Notes: a model not told the origin generated them from the letters alone. A DNA stretch of 64,000 nucleotides from CAWEPK01 sp963835595 (GCA_963835595.1 CAWIGL010000002.1:2852001-2916000); one strand, 5' to 3'. Shown: positions 34,671 through 43,590, counted from the stretch's first letter. Made by a program: numbers and translations.

Positions 34671-35676
34671 CCGGCGCCTCCACCCATCGCTCGATTTGCT
34701 GGTATTTCCTTGCCAGGTAATGGAAAAGCCCCTCAGGAAGGGCGGCGACGAAGCCGCCGAGGAGGGCCGCGTAAATGACGATCCTGAAGGAGCCGAAGCT
34801 CCTCAGGGCCTCAGAAAGAGGACCGAGAATGATTGCGCCGAGCAAGGGGCCTGCAAGCGTCCCCATCCCCCCGACGACGCTCGCCGCCATCGGAAAGACG
34901 GAAAGATCGAGGGCGAAGGCGGACATGCCGACGCTCATATAATAGTGCGTCATGAAGGCGCCGGAGAAGGAGCATATGGCGCTCCCGATGAAGATCGCCT
35001 GCACCTTGAACCAGAGGATGGAGAGGCCGGACGCCTCGACCGCCCTGTCGTTGTCCTTGAGGGCGAGGAAGATAAGCCCGTAGTCCGAGTTTATCAGCCG
35101 CCTCAGGCAGAAGAAGACGGCCCAGAGCGCCGCCATGCTGACGGCCATCGTGAAGTAGATGCCGGGCAGCGGCGTAAGCCCCCTTGTGCCTTCCGTGCCG
35201 CCGAGTATGCCCGTTGTCTCGACGACCCGCATCAGCATGAGCGGTATGATGAGCGTCACCATCGAGAAATAGATGCCCCGCAGCCGCAGGGCAGGGAAGA
35301 TGCAGACGGTCGATAGGAACGCGCCCGCGAGCGTCCCCACCGGGATCGAGAGATAGGGCGGCAGCCCCAGGTAATGGTTGGCCGCGCCCGTGCTGTAGGC
35401 GCCCAGGGCGAAGAAGAGGGCCTGGCCCAAAGACGTAAGCCCGCAGGAGGCCAGAAAGTCCCAGCTCAAGGCCATCATCGCCATGATGAAGGTGATTACC
35501 ATCACCTTTTTCCAGTATGGCGGGACTATGAAGGCCAAAAACAGTATGCCCACGATGGGAAGGATGCGCGGGATCACCAGATACGACATCTCGCGCACCG
35601 AGGAGAGGCAGAAGATATCGTCCGTAACGGCCTTGATGGGCCTGTCGATCCTCTCTTTTCTTCGCAGCGCCGTCAT
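34651..35676 (-). CDS. livM: Branched-chain-amino-acid-type ABC permease LivM
   Basis: 341 residues with about nine to ten membrane helices starting near residue 33. The family EAA-like region GLTSLGQALFFALGAYSTG near 84-102 and VVGGMGTLAGPLLGA near 282-296 are clear. The N-terminal 30 residues are unusually long and hydrophilic for LivM, so an internal start cannot be excluded. It overlaps livH by four bases. It pairs with LivH to form the membrane channel. Confidence 0.9.
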   Translation of the reverse strand: MTALRRKERIDRPIKAVTDDIFCLSSVREMSYLVIPRILPIVGILFLAFIVPPYWKKVMVITFIMAMMALSWDFLASCGLTSLGQALFFALGAYSTGAANHYLGLPPYLSIPVGTLAGAFLSTVCIFPALRLRGIYFSMVTLIIPLMLMRVVETTGILGGTEGTRGLTPLPGIYFTMAVSMAALWAVFFCLRRLINSDYGLIFLALKDNDRAVEASGLSILWFKVQAIFIGSAICSFSGAFMTHYYMSVGMSAFALDLSVFPMAASVVGGMGTLAGPLLGAIILGPLSEALRSFGSFRIVIYAALLGGFVAALPEGLFHYLARKYQQIERWVEAPGGISED

Positions 35677-36533
35677 ACGCGCTCCTCGATCTCCTTCGAT
35701 TTGCCGAAGAGACCCGAAGGGCGCACCAGGAGGATCGCAAGCATTGCGGCCAGGGGGACGACCGAGACGAGGGAAGACGAGACGTACATCGAGGTGAGCA
35801 CCTCGATGTACCCGATTATGAAGCTCGCCACGAGGACGCCCAGCGTGCTCTCCAGCCCCCCGATGATGCAGACGGCGAGCGCCTTTATCAGTATGTCGTA
35901 GCCCTCGTCCACCGAGATGACGCCGAGGGGCAGTATGAGGACCGCGGCTATGGTGCAGATCATCGAGCCGAGGGCGAGGCTGAGCATCGATATCCGGTCC
36001 GGGTTGATGCCCACCGCGAGCGACGTGTGCTCCTCCTGCGCCACGCCCCTGAAGGCGAGGCCGATCTTTGTGTGATGGACGAAGAAGTGGAGGGCGGCGA
36101 GGAGCACCACGCCCGCCCCCACGATGATGATCCGCTGGATGCCGAGGAACACGCCGAGGACCTCTACCGATTCGTCGATGAAGACGGGGGTCCGGTATTC
36201 GAAGCCCATGATGCCCAGGCTCCGCAGCAGCTCAAGGATGACGATCCCGACGGCGAACGTGGTGATAACCTCCGACATCTCAAGGCCCCGGAGCCGCACG
36301 AGGAGCACCTTGTACATGAGGAGGCCAATGGCGCCGACGACCAGGACGGCCAGGGCTGCGGCGAGCGGGTAGGGCAGGCCCAGCTTCATGAGGAAGAACC
36401 AGGTGAGCACGCCGCCCAGGATATAGAAGCCGCCGTACGCGAAATTGGCGACGCGGCTGATGCCGAAGGTGATGCTGAAGCCCAGGGCTATAAGTGCCAG
36501 GATAACGCCGTTGATGAAGCCGTAGACGAGCAC
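35673..36533 (-). CDS. livH: Branched-chain-amino-acid-type ABC permease LivH
   Basis: 286 residues, the usual LivH size, with about eight helices. The start MLVYGFINGVILALIALGFS and the internal AVCIIGGLESTLGVLVAS motif are characteristic. It follows livK with 22 bases between and overlaps livM. It forms the membrane pore with LivM. Confidence 0.91.
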   Translation of the reverse strand: MLVYGFINGVILALIALGFSITFGISRVANFAYGGFYILGGVLTWFFLMKLGLPYPLAAALAVLVVGAIGLLMYKVLLVRLRGLEMSEVITTFAVGIVILELLRSLGIMGFEYRTPVFIDESVEVLGVFLGIQRIIIVGAGVVLLAALHFFVHHTKIGLAFRGVAQEEHTSLAVGINPDRISMLSLALGSMICTIAAVLILPLGVISVDEGYDILIKALAVCIIGGLESTLGVLVASFIIGYIEVLTSMYVSSSLVSVVPLAAMLAILLVRPSGLFGKSKEIEERV

Positions 36534-36555
36534 GCCGCCTCCTTGCCGGATGCGC

Positions 36556-37806
36556 CTACTTCATCCACACCGGCTTCTCGATGGTCCCTTCGGCTATACT
36601 GTCGGGGAAGACCGGCACCCTCTTGCCCTTCTGCCACTGGTAGACTGCGGAGATGGCGTCCACGTTCGGGTCGAGGCCGAATACATACTCGTGGTCCGCG
36701 AAATGGATCCTCCCCGTGCATCCCACCATGCTCAGGTGCTCGAGCTCTTTTGCGATCTTGTCCGGGTCGAGGGACCCCGCCTTCTCAATCGCCGCCTTCA
36801 TCGCGTAGACGCCGTCATAGTCAACCGCGGGCTTGTGGCCGCACTGCATCTCTTTCCATCTCTTCACGTAGGCGTCGTAGAATTTCTTCGCAGGCGGATA
36901 TTTGGTTAACGGAAGGTTGCCGCCGTCGAAGACGACGTTTATCACGCCCTCTATCTTGGGGCCGAAGGTCTTCCACGCGCTGGCCGGCATGAGCGGCGAG
37001 ATGAACCCCGCGAAGACCGCAGGCACCCTCATGTCTTTCCACTGCTGAACGAGGACGCCGCTTTGAGGCATATCGAAAATGGCGAAGATCACCTGGGCGC
37101 CCGACTGCTTGACCTTTATCAGGCTGCTCGAAAAGTCTGAGGCGCCGGTGGGATACTTGTCGAAGCCCGTGACCTCCCATCCGTTCGACTTGAACCAGGA
37201 GTTCATCCCGTTCGCGATGCCGACCGCCCAGATCGCGTCCTGCACGACTATGTACGCCTTCTTGTTGACGCCTATCTTGTCCACCGTCTTTCCCATGTAC
37301 TGGACGACGTACTTGCCGTCGAACATCCTGAAGCAGTGGCGGTATTTCTCCGGGTTGGACTTGTACACCTCCACGAACTTGGAGGCGACCGCGTTGTTGA
37401 TGCTCGGTATCCTGTACTGGGCGTAAATGTCCATCGCGGCGAGGAGCACCTCCGACCGCGTCGGCCCCTGGATGATGACGTCCGGCTTTTTCTCCAGGAT
37501 CAGCTTCTCTATCGCCAGCAGGGCCTCGGCGATCTGCACGCCGGGCTCCATGTCCCTCGTCTCGATCGATTCGACCTTGAACGGCCGCATCTGGCCGCCC
37601 ACCCTGACGCCGCCCGCCGCGTTGATCTCCTCGACGGCGAGGATGATCGCCTTCAGCCCCTCCGACGCCTCGATGCTCTTGAACGAGCTCGGCACGCCTA
37701 TAACGATAGGGGCGCCTTTGGCTGCCGTCGCGGAGAACGACGGACAGGCCGCTGCGACGAAAAACGCGATTGAAAGAACGAGAAGAACCGATGACCTCTT
37801 CAACAT
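36556..37806 (-). CDS. livK: Periplasmic substrate-binding protein of the Liv-type transporter
   Basis: 416 residues with a signal peptide of about 27 residues, and the type-I periplasmic binding fold of LivK/AmiC-like receptors (GVPSSFKSIEASEGLKAIIL at the mature start). The binding protein is longer than classic LivK (about 345 residues), as in receptors for aromatic acids and amides. It is the first transport gene of the operon, 47 bases after the regulator stop. The ligand is unknown. Confidence 0.9.
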   Translation of the reverse strand: MLKRSSVLLVLSIAFFVAAACPSFSATAAKGAPIVIGVPSSFKSIEASEGLKAIILAVEEINAAGGVRVGGQMRPFKVESIETRDMEPGVQIAEALLAIEKLILEKKPDVIIQGPTRSEVLLAAMDIYAQYRIPSINNAVASKFVEVYKSNPEKYRHCFRMFDGKYVVQYMGKTVDKIGVNKKAYIVVQDAIWAVGIANGMNSWFKSNGWEVTGFDKYPTGASDFSSSLIKVKQSGAQVIFAIFDMPQSGVLVQQWKDMRVPAVFAGFISPLMPASAWKTFGPKIEGVINVVFDGGNLPLTKYPPAKKFYDAYVKRWKEMQCGHKPAVDYDGVYAMKAAIEKAGSLDPDKIAKELEHLSMVGCTGRIHFADHEYVFGLDPNVDAISAVYQWQKGKRVPVFPDSIAEGTIEKPVWMK

Positions 37807-37853
37807 CGAGATACCCTCCCTTTTTTGAGATGGAAACTATCCGGCCCTGTATT

Positions 37854-38379
37854 TCAGGGCACCTGCCTCAGGTAAAAATTTATGAATTCTATCGGCTCTA
37901 AAGCCTCCACGTGATGGGACCTTCCGGAGTCGAAAAGGACGACGTCCCCCGCCGCCATTTCGTGTATCCCGCCGTCATAGCCCATTATGCACCTGCCCTT
38001 GAGAAGATAGGTGATCTCGAAGCCGCTGTTTTTATGCAGGTCGATGCACTTTCCCGCGGCGCCCTTACCCGAGGCTGACGGATATGCTGTCGTTGATGAT
38101 GCCCTTCGGCACGAGCAATTTGAGCAGGAGCGTCGAGGACTCTATCTCCGGCTGGTCGTTCGATTTTATGAGGCGCAGGCCCATCGTCCTGTCGAAGAAA
38201 CCGGTGATGGGGTAATTCAGGGAGCAGGCGATATCTGAGAGGACGGCGACCGACGGGCTGACCTCCCCGGTCTCGATCCGCTGGATGGTAAGGTAGCTCA
38301 CCCCGACCTTGCCCGCCAGCTCCTTCATGCTCATACCCTGTTTCTTTCTGATCTCCCGTATGCGGTTGCCTATCTCCAT
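37854..38379 (-). pseudogene. XRE-cupin transcriptional regulator, frameshifted
   Basis: Residues 1-60 form a helix-turn-helix of the XRE family (IREIRKKQGMSMKELAGKVG, then SYLTIQRIETG). A linker and the start of a cupin domain follow. At about 38065-38070 one extra base introduces a stop at 38065. Deleting one base restores a perfect cupin continuation (CIDLHKNSGFEITYLLKG and a metal-site-like HHVEAL) to a stop at 37854-37856. Joined length is about 174 residues, normal for XRE-cupin regulators, which usually sense a small-molecule ligand. It is upstream of livK in the same direction and probably controls the operon. The indel is more likely technical than biological. Confidence 0.8.
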
Positions 38380-38387
38380 TCGGCCAT

Positions 38388-38415
38388 TTTGTATCGGTAA
38401 CTATATATTTGTCAA
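38388..38415 (-). promoter_or_regulatory. Promoter of the regulator-liv operon
   Basis: On the minus strand, TTGACA (38410-38415) and TACAAA (38388-38393) are 16 bases apart. The predicted transcript would start about two bases before the regulator ATG at 38379, with no Shine-Dalgarno sequence. It may therefore be leaderless. The AT-rich spacer is a plausible operator. Confidence 0.5.
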
Positions 38416-38545
38416 GATAAAAATGTACATTCTGATATATTTTTCGAGGAAGCCGGTCTCATTGCGCCGGAAGAAAGTCCCATCGGGCAGGTGAGGGACT
38501 GCCGTGAAAGGGGCAGGCCGATAGAGCGGGCGCGCGGGATTGCCG

Positions 38546-38944
38546 CTACGTCCAGTTCTCGACTTTCAATCCTGGGACCTTTCTGAACTCCCGCTCGTTG
38601 TTGGTGACGAGAGGGACCGAAAGACTGCGTGCATGGGAGGCGATCATCAGGTCCATCGAGCCTATCGGGCTCCCCTCCTTTTCGAGCGCGGCCCTAACCT
38701 CTCCATAATGGAGCGCGGCCGCATCGTCAAAGGGGGCTATCTCCAGGGGGGCCAGAAAGCCGGAGAGGGCGTCCCTGTTCCGCTCCGGCCTGTTGCTTTT
38801 CGCCGCCCCGAATTCAAGCTCGGCGAGGGTGATCGCCGATATCCCCACCTCGAAGGGCTTCAGCGCCCTGAAGCGCTGCACCACCCGGGCGGGATGTTTC
38901 TTGATAATGTAGATGCATATGTCCGTATCGAGCATGAAGCGCAT
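38546..38944 (-). CDS. vapC: VapC-type PIN-domain ribonuclease toxin
   Basis: 132 residues of the PIN fold. Acidic catalytic residues: Asp6 in FMLDTDICIYI, Glu near 43 (TLAELEFG), Asp near 99 (GSMDLMIASHA) and Asn/Asp near 116. VapC toxins cleave tRNA or rRNA and are neutralised by VapB. Its start overlaps the stop of the vapB gene by one base, the usual antitoxin-toxin order. The family is secure; the RNA target is unknown. Confidence 0.92.
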   Translation of the reverse strand: MRFMLDTDICIYIIKKHPARVVQRFRALKPFEVGISAITLAELEFGAAKSNRPERNRDALSGFLAPLEIAPFDDAAALHYGEVRAALEKEGSPIGSMDLMIASHARSLSVPLVTNNEREFRKVPGLKVENWT

Positions 38945-39168
38945 CAGTATTTCCTGCCTTCCAGGGGAGGCTGCTCGCGGTAGGTCATATAGTCATCGGA
39001 GAAATTGCCCAGGCTGTTGAGGAACGCCCCCCACGGGTCCCGCTTCGAGAAGAGGATTACCGTGCCTCCTATCTTGTTTACGTAGACCTCAGTGCCCTCG
39101 AACCTGTACTCTTTGGGCAGCCGCACGGCCTGACTCTTCCCGTTGATGAATATTTTAGCAGTATGCAT
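38944..39168 (-). CDS. vapB: VapB-type AbrB-family antitoxin
   Basis: 74 residues from the ATG at 39168, which has GGAGGT upstream. The N-terminal swapped-hairpin AbrB domain (AKIFINGKSQAVRLPKEYRF) binds DNA, and the acidic and aromatic C-terminus binds the toxin. The promoter and paired 9-bp repeats upstream are probable autoregulatory sites. Upstream reading to 39222 is not needed for the family length. Confidence 0.9.
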   Translation of the reverse strand: MHTAKIFINGKSQAVRLPKEYRFEGTEVYVNKIGGTVILFSKRDPWGAFLNSLGNFSDDYMTYREQPPLEGRKY

Positions 39169-39180
39169 ATGGACCTCCGG

Positions 39181-39222
39181 TAGTATAGACTTAATAGTAT
39201 AGATTTTAGTGGGAAATGTCAA
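39181..39222 (-). promoter_or_regulatory. vapBC promoter with paired 9-bp direct repeats
   Basis: On the minus strand TTGACA (39217-39222) and TACTAT (39194-39199) are 17 bases apart. Two direct copies of TAGTATAGA (39181-39189 and 39195-39203) overlap the -10 box. This fits VapB-type autorepression. Confidence 0.6.
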
Positions 39223-39263
39223 TATGGCTTACGGGCAGGCGCTTCTTGCCTTATGGCCTTACC

Positions 39264-40255
39264 CTACCACTCGATGAGGCTGCCCGCCCAGGTGAGCCCG
39301 CCGCCGAAAGCGGTCAGGACGACGTGCTTGCCGGGGCTTACCGTGCCGTCCCTGACGGCCTCGTCGAGCGCTATGGGGACGGTGGCCGAAGAGATGTTGC
39401 CGTACCGCTCGATGGTCATGTAGACCTTCTCCATCGGCACTTGCAGCTTCTTCGCCATAGCCTGGATGATCCTTATGTTGGCCTGGTGGGGGATGATGAC
39501 GTCGATATCCTTCATGGTGTAGCCCTTCGAGGCAGCCGCCTCCTCCGCCGCCTCCGCGAACCTGTTGACCGCCACCTTGAACGATTTGTTCGCCTCGATC
39601 ATTCTGAGGAAATGGAGCTTCTTATCGACGCTTTCGTGGGAGATGGGCGTTGTCATGGAGCCGCCGCCCGGCATCAGCAGCGTCTCGCCTCCCGCACCGT
39701 CCGTATGGACGTCGTCGATACGAGCCGGTGGCCCCCGTCCGTCTCGGCCAGCACCACCGCGCCCGCCCCGTCGCCCCAGAGGATGCAGCTTTCCCTCTCC
39801 TCCCAGTTGAGGGTCCTCGTCATGATCTCGCCTGCGCACACCAGGGCCATCTTGTTCGAGCCGCTTTTTATGAACCTGTCGGCCACGTGAAGCCCGAAGA
39901 TGAACCCGGAGCAGGCGGCGGTGACGTCGAAAGAGACCGCCTTGCGGCAGTTGAGCTTCGATTCCAGCCAGTTCGCCCCTGCCGGGCAGTGCGTGTCGGG
40001 CGTTATGGTCGCAAGCACGATAAGGTCGATGTCGTCAGGCTTGACGCCCGCCGCCTGCATGGCGCGCTCGCAGGCGATCTTCGCCAGGTCGGACGTCGCC
40101 TGGTCCTTCGCCGCGACACGCCTCTCCCTTATGCCGGTGCGCGTATATATCCACTCGTCGGAGGTATCGAGGAACTTTTCGATGTCGCTGTTCGTCAGCA
40201 CCTTTTCCGGCACGTACGAGCCGGTCCCTATAATGCCTGTATTGTTCATTCGCAC
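39264..40255 (-). pseudogene. fabH: 3-oxoacyl-ACP synthase III (KAS III), frameshifted
   Basis: The N-terminal half (from 40255) has the catalytic Cys in TAACSGF near residue 113. The C-terminal half, in another frame, carries the His of IIPHQANIR and the Asn of RYGNISSATVP, so the Cys-His-Asn triad is complete. The frame breaks near 39711-39720 inside the expected HRLVST-DVHTDGA segment. Joined length (about 330) is normal for FabH, which condenses a short acyl-CoA with malonyl-ACP to start fatty-acid synthesis. A single-base loss in the assembly is the likely cause. No other fab genes are adjacent. Confidence 0.87.
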
Positions 40256-40378
40256 CCCTTATTCGATGTGCACTGATTTGCTGCCACTAATACAACAGAT
40301 AGGACACCCGATTGTCAAGACGCGATGAGATGAGACGACGCGATCATCGTTGCGGGGTGAGCCATGCGCCGCGACGGC

Positions 40379-40567
40379 TCACGCCGCATGGATGGTGATC
40401 CGGTGCGCAAGGAGGTCGATCTGCCTTATCTTGCCCTCGACCACCTTCTCCTCGCCGAAAAGGTTGACCATCTTTACGGTCGGCCCTTCGGGCATGACGC
40501 TGATGACATCCTCAAGCACGAGGACCTCCTTGCCTTCCCGGACCAGATAGGCCGCAGTCTGACACAT
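40379..40567 (-). CDS. CooT-family small nickel-binding protein
   Basis: 62 residues starting MCQTAAYLV at 40567. GGAGGT at 40574-40579 is seven bases from this ATG, while an ATG at 40573 is too close to it, so 40567 is preferred and agrees with the family start. CooT was characterised as a Ni(II)-binding dimer for carbon-monoxide dehydrogenase maturation, using the N-terminal Cys. The present protein keeps Cys2 and the MEDV-like core (LEDVISVMPEGP). No CODH or hydrogenase gene is in the window, so its partner is unknown. Confidence 0.75.
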   Translation of the reverse strand: MCQTAAYLVREGKEVLVLEDVISVMPEGPTVKMVNLFGEEKVVEGKIRQIDLLAHRITIHAA

Positions 40568-41101
40568 AAGCATTACCTCCACCGTGATTTATTACACCAC
40601 TTTAACCGGCGGTACTCAAGAGTATTCGCTGGCGGCGGCGTCTGAGGCGCACAGTCATAGGGGCTCAGCGCCCCCTCCAGCGGCAAAGCCGCATGGAGCC
40701 TTCCCCCTCATAGAAAGCAAAGGCGGCGTGGCGCTGCGCCCTACGGGACTCCGACGTACAAGCGACCCGCTGAAGCGGGTGCCCCGCGCCTCCGTTCCTC
40801 GGGCTTGCGCTCACCCAAATCTGCATCCTCATACTTGCCGCTAGTAAAAAAACATGGTGGGCTTGCCGGGATGGGCCGGCTGACCTACGGTATCAGCTTC
40901 TTCCTGTTATCTCGGTTGTTCCATATTATTGTTCTATATAATCTTTTATACGGAAGTCGCCGATCGATCCATCCGCTGATTGTTCCTCCATGCGCGCACC
41001 CGCTGCTGAGAACGTCAATTAAACTGATAGACGCATAAAACATGCAAAAGGGGCAGGCCCTATCGCCCGCCCCTCGAAGGCCTAAAGGCGAAGCCTCAAC
41101 C
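40568..41101. other. 534-base intergenic stretch with a mosaic repeat
   Basis: No gene is supported. It contains the mosaic repeat 40629-40842. Beyond it, 40843-41101 is AT-richer and ends in a GGGGC/GCCCC inverted arrangement at about 41049-41074 that could terminate the convergent Pro-rich gene. Confidence 0.5.
40629..40842 (-). repeat. Mosaic intergenic repeat family C, copy 1
   Basis: The outer parts (GGCGTCTGAGGCGC at 40638-40651 and the end CATCCTCATACTTGCCGCT) match the reverse complement of 43416-43541. The interior (GGGGCTCAGCGCCCCCTC, CAAAG) instead resembles the middle of family A at 18.7 and 57.9 kb. The element therefore looks assembled from modules. Confidence 0.7.
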
Positions 41102-41530
41102 TCATTTCGCCGGTGCAGGTGGAGGCGGTTCCTTGATCTTGAGTGTCTTGGGACCTGGATTCTGTGGTCCTGAGGCCTTGTATTGGTCGATTGCCTGCTG
41201 TGGCGTGCGAGCGGTTCCTGTTGAGGCGTTTACTGCAGGTGCCGTGGTGGGACCACGACTGCCGTCGTACACCTGTCCGGGCGTCTTGGCGCCTGACGAC
41301 AGGTCCTTGAGCGCCTGTCCGGTCGGTGTAGCTAAGCCCCGCGCGGTCCCCGTGCTCGGCTGTACGCTCGGATTGCTCCTCTGTGGAGCAGGAGCAGGGC
41401 TGGGCTGTATACTCCTTTGCGGAGGTGGGCTGCTTGCCTTCGGCGGCTGGCCCTTCTGATCCGCCATTGCCAATACCGTCAAAGTCAGGAAAGCGACAAC
41501 GGTCATCACGCATACAATTGCTTTTTTCAT
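41102..41530 (-). CDS. Secreted proline-rich low-complexity protein
   Basis: 142 residues from the ATG at 41530. A signal peptide ends near residue 23 (LAMADQ). The mature part is dominated by Pro, Ser, Gln and Ala with short imperfect repeats (PPPQRS, APAPQRS) and a PPPPAPAK tail. No catalytic domain. It is likely extended or disordered in the periplasm or on the cell surface. Codon use and export signal make it plausible, but function is unknown. Confidence 0.6.
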   Translation of the reverse strand: MKKAIVCVMTVVAFLTLTVLAMADQKGQPPKASSPPPQRSIQPSPAPAPQRSNPSVQPSTGTARGLATPTGQALKDLSSGAKTPGQVYDGSRGPTTAPAVNASTGTARTPQQAIDQYKASGPQNPGPKTLKIKEPPPPAPAK

Positions 41531-41959
41531 CTTTACACCCCCTTCTTCGTTTACATATGCAACTATATCATCGTAATCGATGCGCTTTGTCAATCACATT
41601 TTCCGATAAAGGACGTGAAGGCCGCTTTCTTCCTAAAATGTTGTGCTTAGAAGAAGCGTTTCGCACCCGCGACCTCCTTCCTGTTAGCGCGACGCGCCGT
41701 CGTCCAGAATGAATCACGATTACCGATGGCAGTCCGAATAATTGATAGGATGTTCAAAACCCGCTTCATGAGTGGGTGCGAACCCGCTATAGCTGACCGA
41801 AGGCCTTCCCAAAAACCCTTGACATCCCCTCTCTTTTTCCATACCATCCAGTTATCACGTATAACGGGAATGAGCTGGGGGGATAAGTGACCCTGCTGCC
41901 TGCAGCAGGGTATCCACTCAACCTCTCTCTTGAGGGGCAGAGAATAAGGAGAAGGGGAA
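41531..41959. other. 429-base intergenic stretch with a partial family A repeat
   Basis: No gene is seen. Only the left-end hairpin of repeat family A is present at 41891-41910 (CCCTGCTGC-C-TGCAGCAGGG followed by TATCC). A segment near 41655-41700 resembles a degraded tRNA but does not fold as one. A good AGGAG ribosome site precedes the carrier gene at 41960. Confidence 0.5.
41881..41916 (+). repeat. Repeat family A, left-end fragment
   Basis: AAGTGACCCTGCTGC-C-TGCAGCAGGGTATCC repeats the left boundary seen at 18668-18695. The remainder of the element is absent. Confidence 0.6.
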
Positions 41960-43228
41960 ATGGACTTAAATGTTCCGGCCATATCGCTCATAGCTCTACT
42001 AATCGCAATCGTGGTCAGTGTTACCACATCACTTAACATCGGCACCCTTGCCATCGGGCTCTCCCTTGTCGCGGGGTACTATTTTGGCGGGGTGAAAATT
42101 GCGGAAATCGTCAAGGGTTTTCCCATAACTCTCTTCATCATGCTTGCCGGCGTAACCTACCTGTTTGCGATAGCCCAGACAAACGGCACGCTGGAGAAGA
42201 TCTCGAAATATGCGATCAAGGCTGTAAGGGGCAATATCGCGCTCTTGCCCATAGTGCTTTTCTTTCTTGCCTTCGGTCTTTCGTCGATGGGCCCGGGGCA
42301 GATAACCATCTCGGCGCTCCTTGCGGCGCCGGCAATGCTCCTCGCCGAGCAGGTGGGCATCTCGCCGCTCCTCATGGCGCTCGTCGTGGGCAACGGCGCA
42401 CAGGCGGGCGCCATGTCGCCCATCGCGCCGCCGGGCATCATTTCTGCGGCGATCCTCGGGAAGATGGGCATTACGGGCGTGAGCGGCATTCTGTGGCTCA
42501 ATATGCTTATTGCCCACGTGGCCGTGTCCATCCTCGCATACTTTCTCTTCGGTGGTCTGAAACTTCTCCGGTCAAAAGACTCGGTGCAGCGCGAGACCCT
42601 CAGAAACGTGCAGGTGGAGCCCTTCACCTGGCAGCAGCTGGCGACGATCGCAGGTATCGGGGTGTTGATAATCGGGGCTGTGTTTTTCAAGCTGGACATC
42701 GGCTTCGCGGCTTTCATGATAGGCGCCATCCTCGCCCTCATAAAGGCCGTGGACGAAGGACAGGCAATAAAGGCCATGCCCTGGGGGACCATAATGATGG
42801 TTACGGGCGTGACTGTGCTTGTTCAGCTTATGAGCACGGTGGGGGGCATGGACCTCTTCGCCTCGATCATGGCCAAGGTCTCTACACCGCACACGGTTAC
42901 GGCCGTCGCGGGCTTCGTGTCGGGCCTTGTTTCCGCTTATGCAAGCACGACGGGCGTCATCCTGCCGGCTTTCCTTCCCCTCGCGCCGAACCTTCTTGCC
43001 AAGGTTGGAGGAACGGATCTAATGGCCCTTATATCCTCAATAATTGTTTGCGGCTTCCTGGTAGATTTAAGCCCTCTCTCTACGACCGGTGCGGTTTTTA
43101 TCGCGAACGCCGGACCAAAGGCGGACAAAACCAGGCTCTTCCGCAACATGCTGATATGGGGCCTCTCGATGTCTGTCGTAGGTGCGATCATTTGCTGGCT
43201 GGCTTTTACCGTGCTTCGTCTACCATAG
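41960..43228 (+). CDS. IT-superfamily carboxylate carrier (MatC/SLC13/DctM-like)
   Basis: 422 residues with about 11-12 membrane helices. The architecture is the two-repeat ion-transporter superfamily. A re-entrant-type SMGPGQITISALLAAP segment lies near 113-128 and its counterpart GLVSAYASTTGVILPAFLPL near 321-340. The N-terminal region resembles the MatC dicarboxylate-carrier N-domain. It has no adjacent TRAP receptor gene, so it probably works as a secondary carrier. Likely substrate is a dicarboxylate, by family only. Well-spaced AGGAG ribosome site. Confidence 0.8.
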   Translation: MDLNVPAISLIALLIAIVVSVTTSLNIGTLAIGLSLVAGYYFGGVKIAEIVKGFPITLFIMLAGVTYLFAIAQTNGTLEKISKYAIKAVRGNIALLPIVLFFLAFGLSSMGPGQITISALLAAPAMLLAEQVGISPLLMALVVGNGAQAGAMSPIAPPGIISAAILGKMGITGVSGILWLNMLIAHVAVSILAYFLFGGLKLLRSKDSVQRETLRNVQVEPFTWQQLATIAGIGVLIIGAVFFKLDIGFAAFMIGAILALIKAVDEGQAIKAMPWGTIMMVTGVTVLVQLMSTVGGMDLFASIMAKVSTPHTVTAVAGFVSGLVSAYASTTGVILPAFLPLAPNLLAKVGGTDLMALISSIIVCGFLVDLSPLSTTGAVFIANAGPKADKTRLFRNMLIWGLSMSVVGAIICWLAFTVLRLP

Positions 43229-43590
43229 ACTTTCATCCGGTAGTCCTATTTCGTGTACGCCGTTCTTCCGCGCGGGAATGCCTACCAGGTAAGGTTCATT
43301 GGCCGGCAGTATGACAATAGGTAATAAGGCGTGATGTTGTTGTGCGACGGGGTTTCGCAACATGACATGCGAAACGGCGGCGGCGGGGTCTCAAATGTCA
43401 CGCGCTTTTTTTGAGAGCGGCAAGTATGAGGATGTAGATTTGGTTGAGCGCAAGGGTCGATGCGCGGAGGCGTACTTTTTGGTACGTCGGAGCGCTCGGC
43501 CCGCAGCGCGAGGCCAAAGATGCGCCTCAGACGCAGCCGCTCCTTACACACTGGAAAAATGGGAGCGGATACTCTATAATGCCTTGTCCG
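43229..43590. other. 362-base intergenic stretch with repeat C
   Basis: Contains the repeat at 43416-43541 and a TATAAT box at 43575-43580. That box would make the next gene nearly leaderless, and no good -35 accompanies it. No gene is evident. Confidence 0.45.
43416..43541 (+). repeat. Intergenic repeat family C, copy 2
   Basis: AGCGGCAAGTATGAGGATGT, TTGAGCGCAAGG and GCGCCTCAGACGCAGCCGC are the reverse complement of segments at 40638-40842. It also carries GCGTACTTTTTGGTACGTCGG, a hairpin related to the one in family B (49085-49110). Confidence 0.7.

Noticed and set aside
38065..38379. Stop codon inside the XRE-cupin gene considered as programmed readthrough
   Set aside because: The continuation lies in another frame, so a one-base indel is needed. 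Readthrough alone would not restore the cupin.
41655..41700. tRNA-like sequence (TTCGCACCCGCGACCTCC) on the minus strand
   Set aside because: The T-loop is distorted and no complete acceptor or anticodon stem can be paired. At most it is a degraded fragment.
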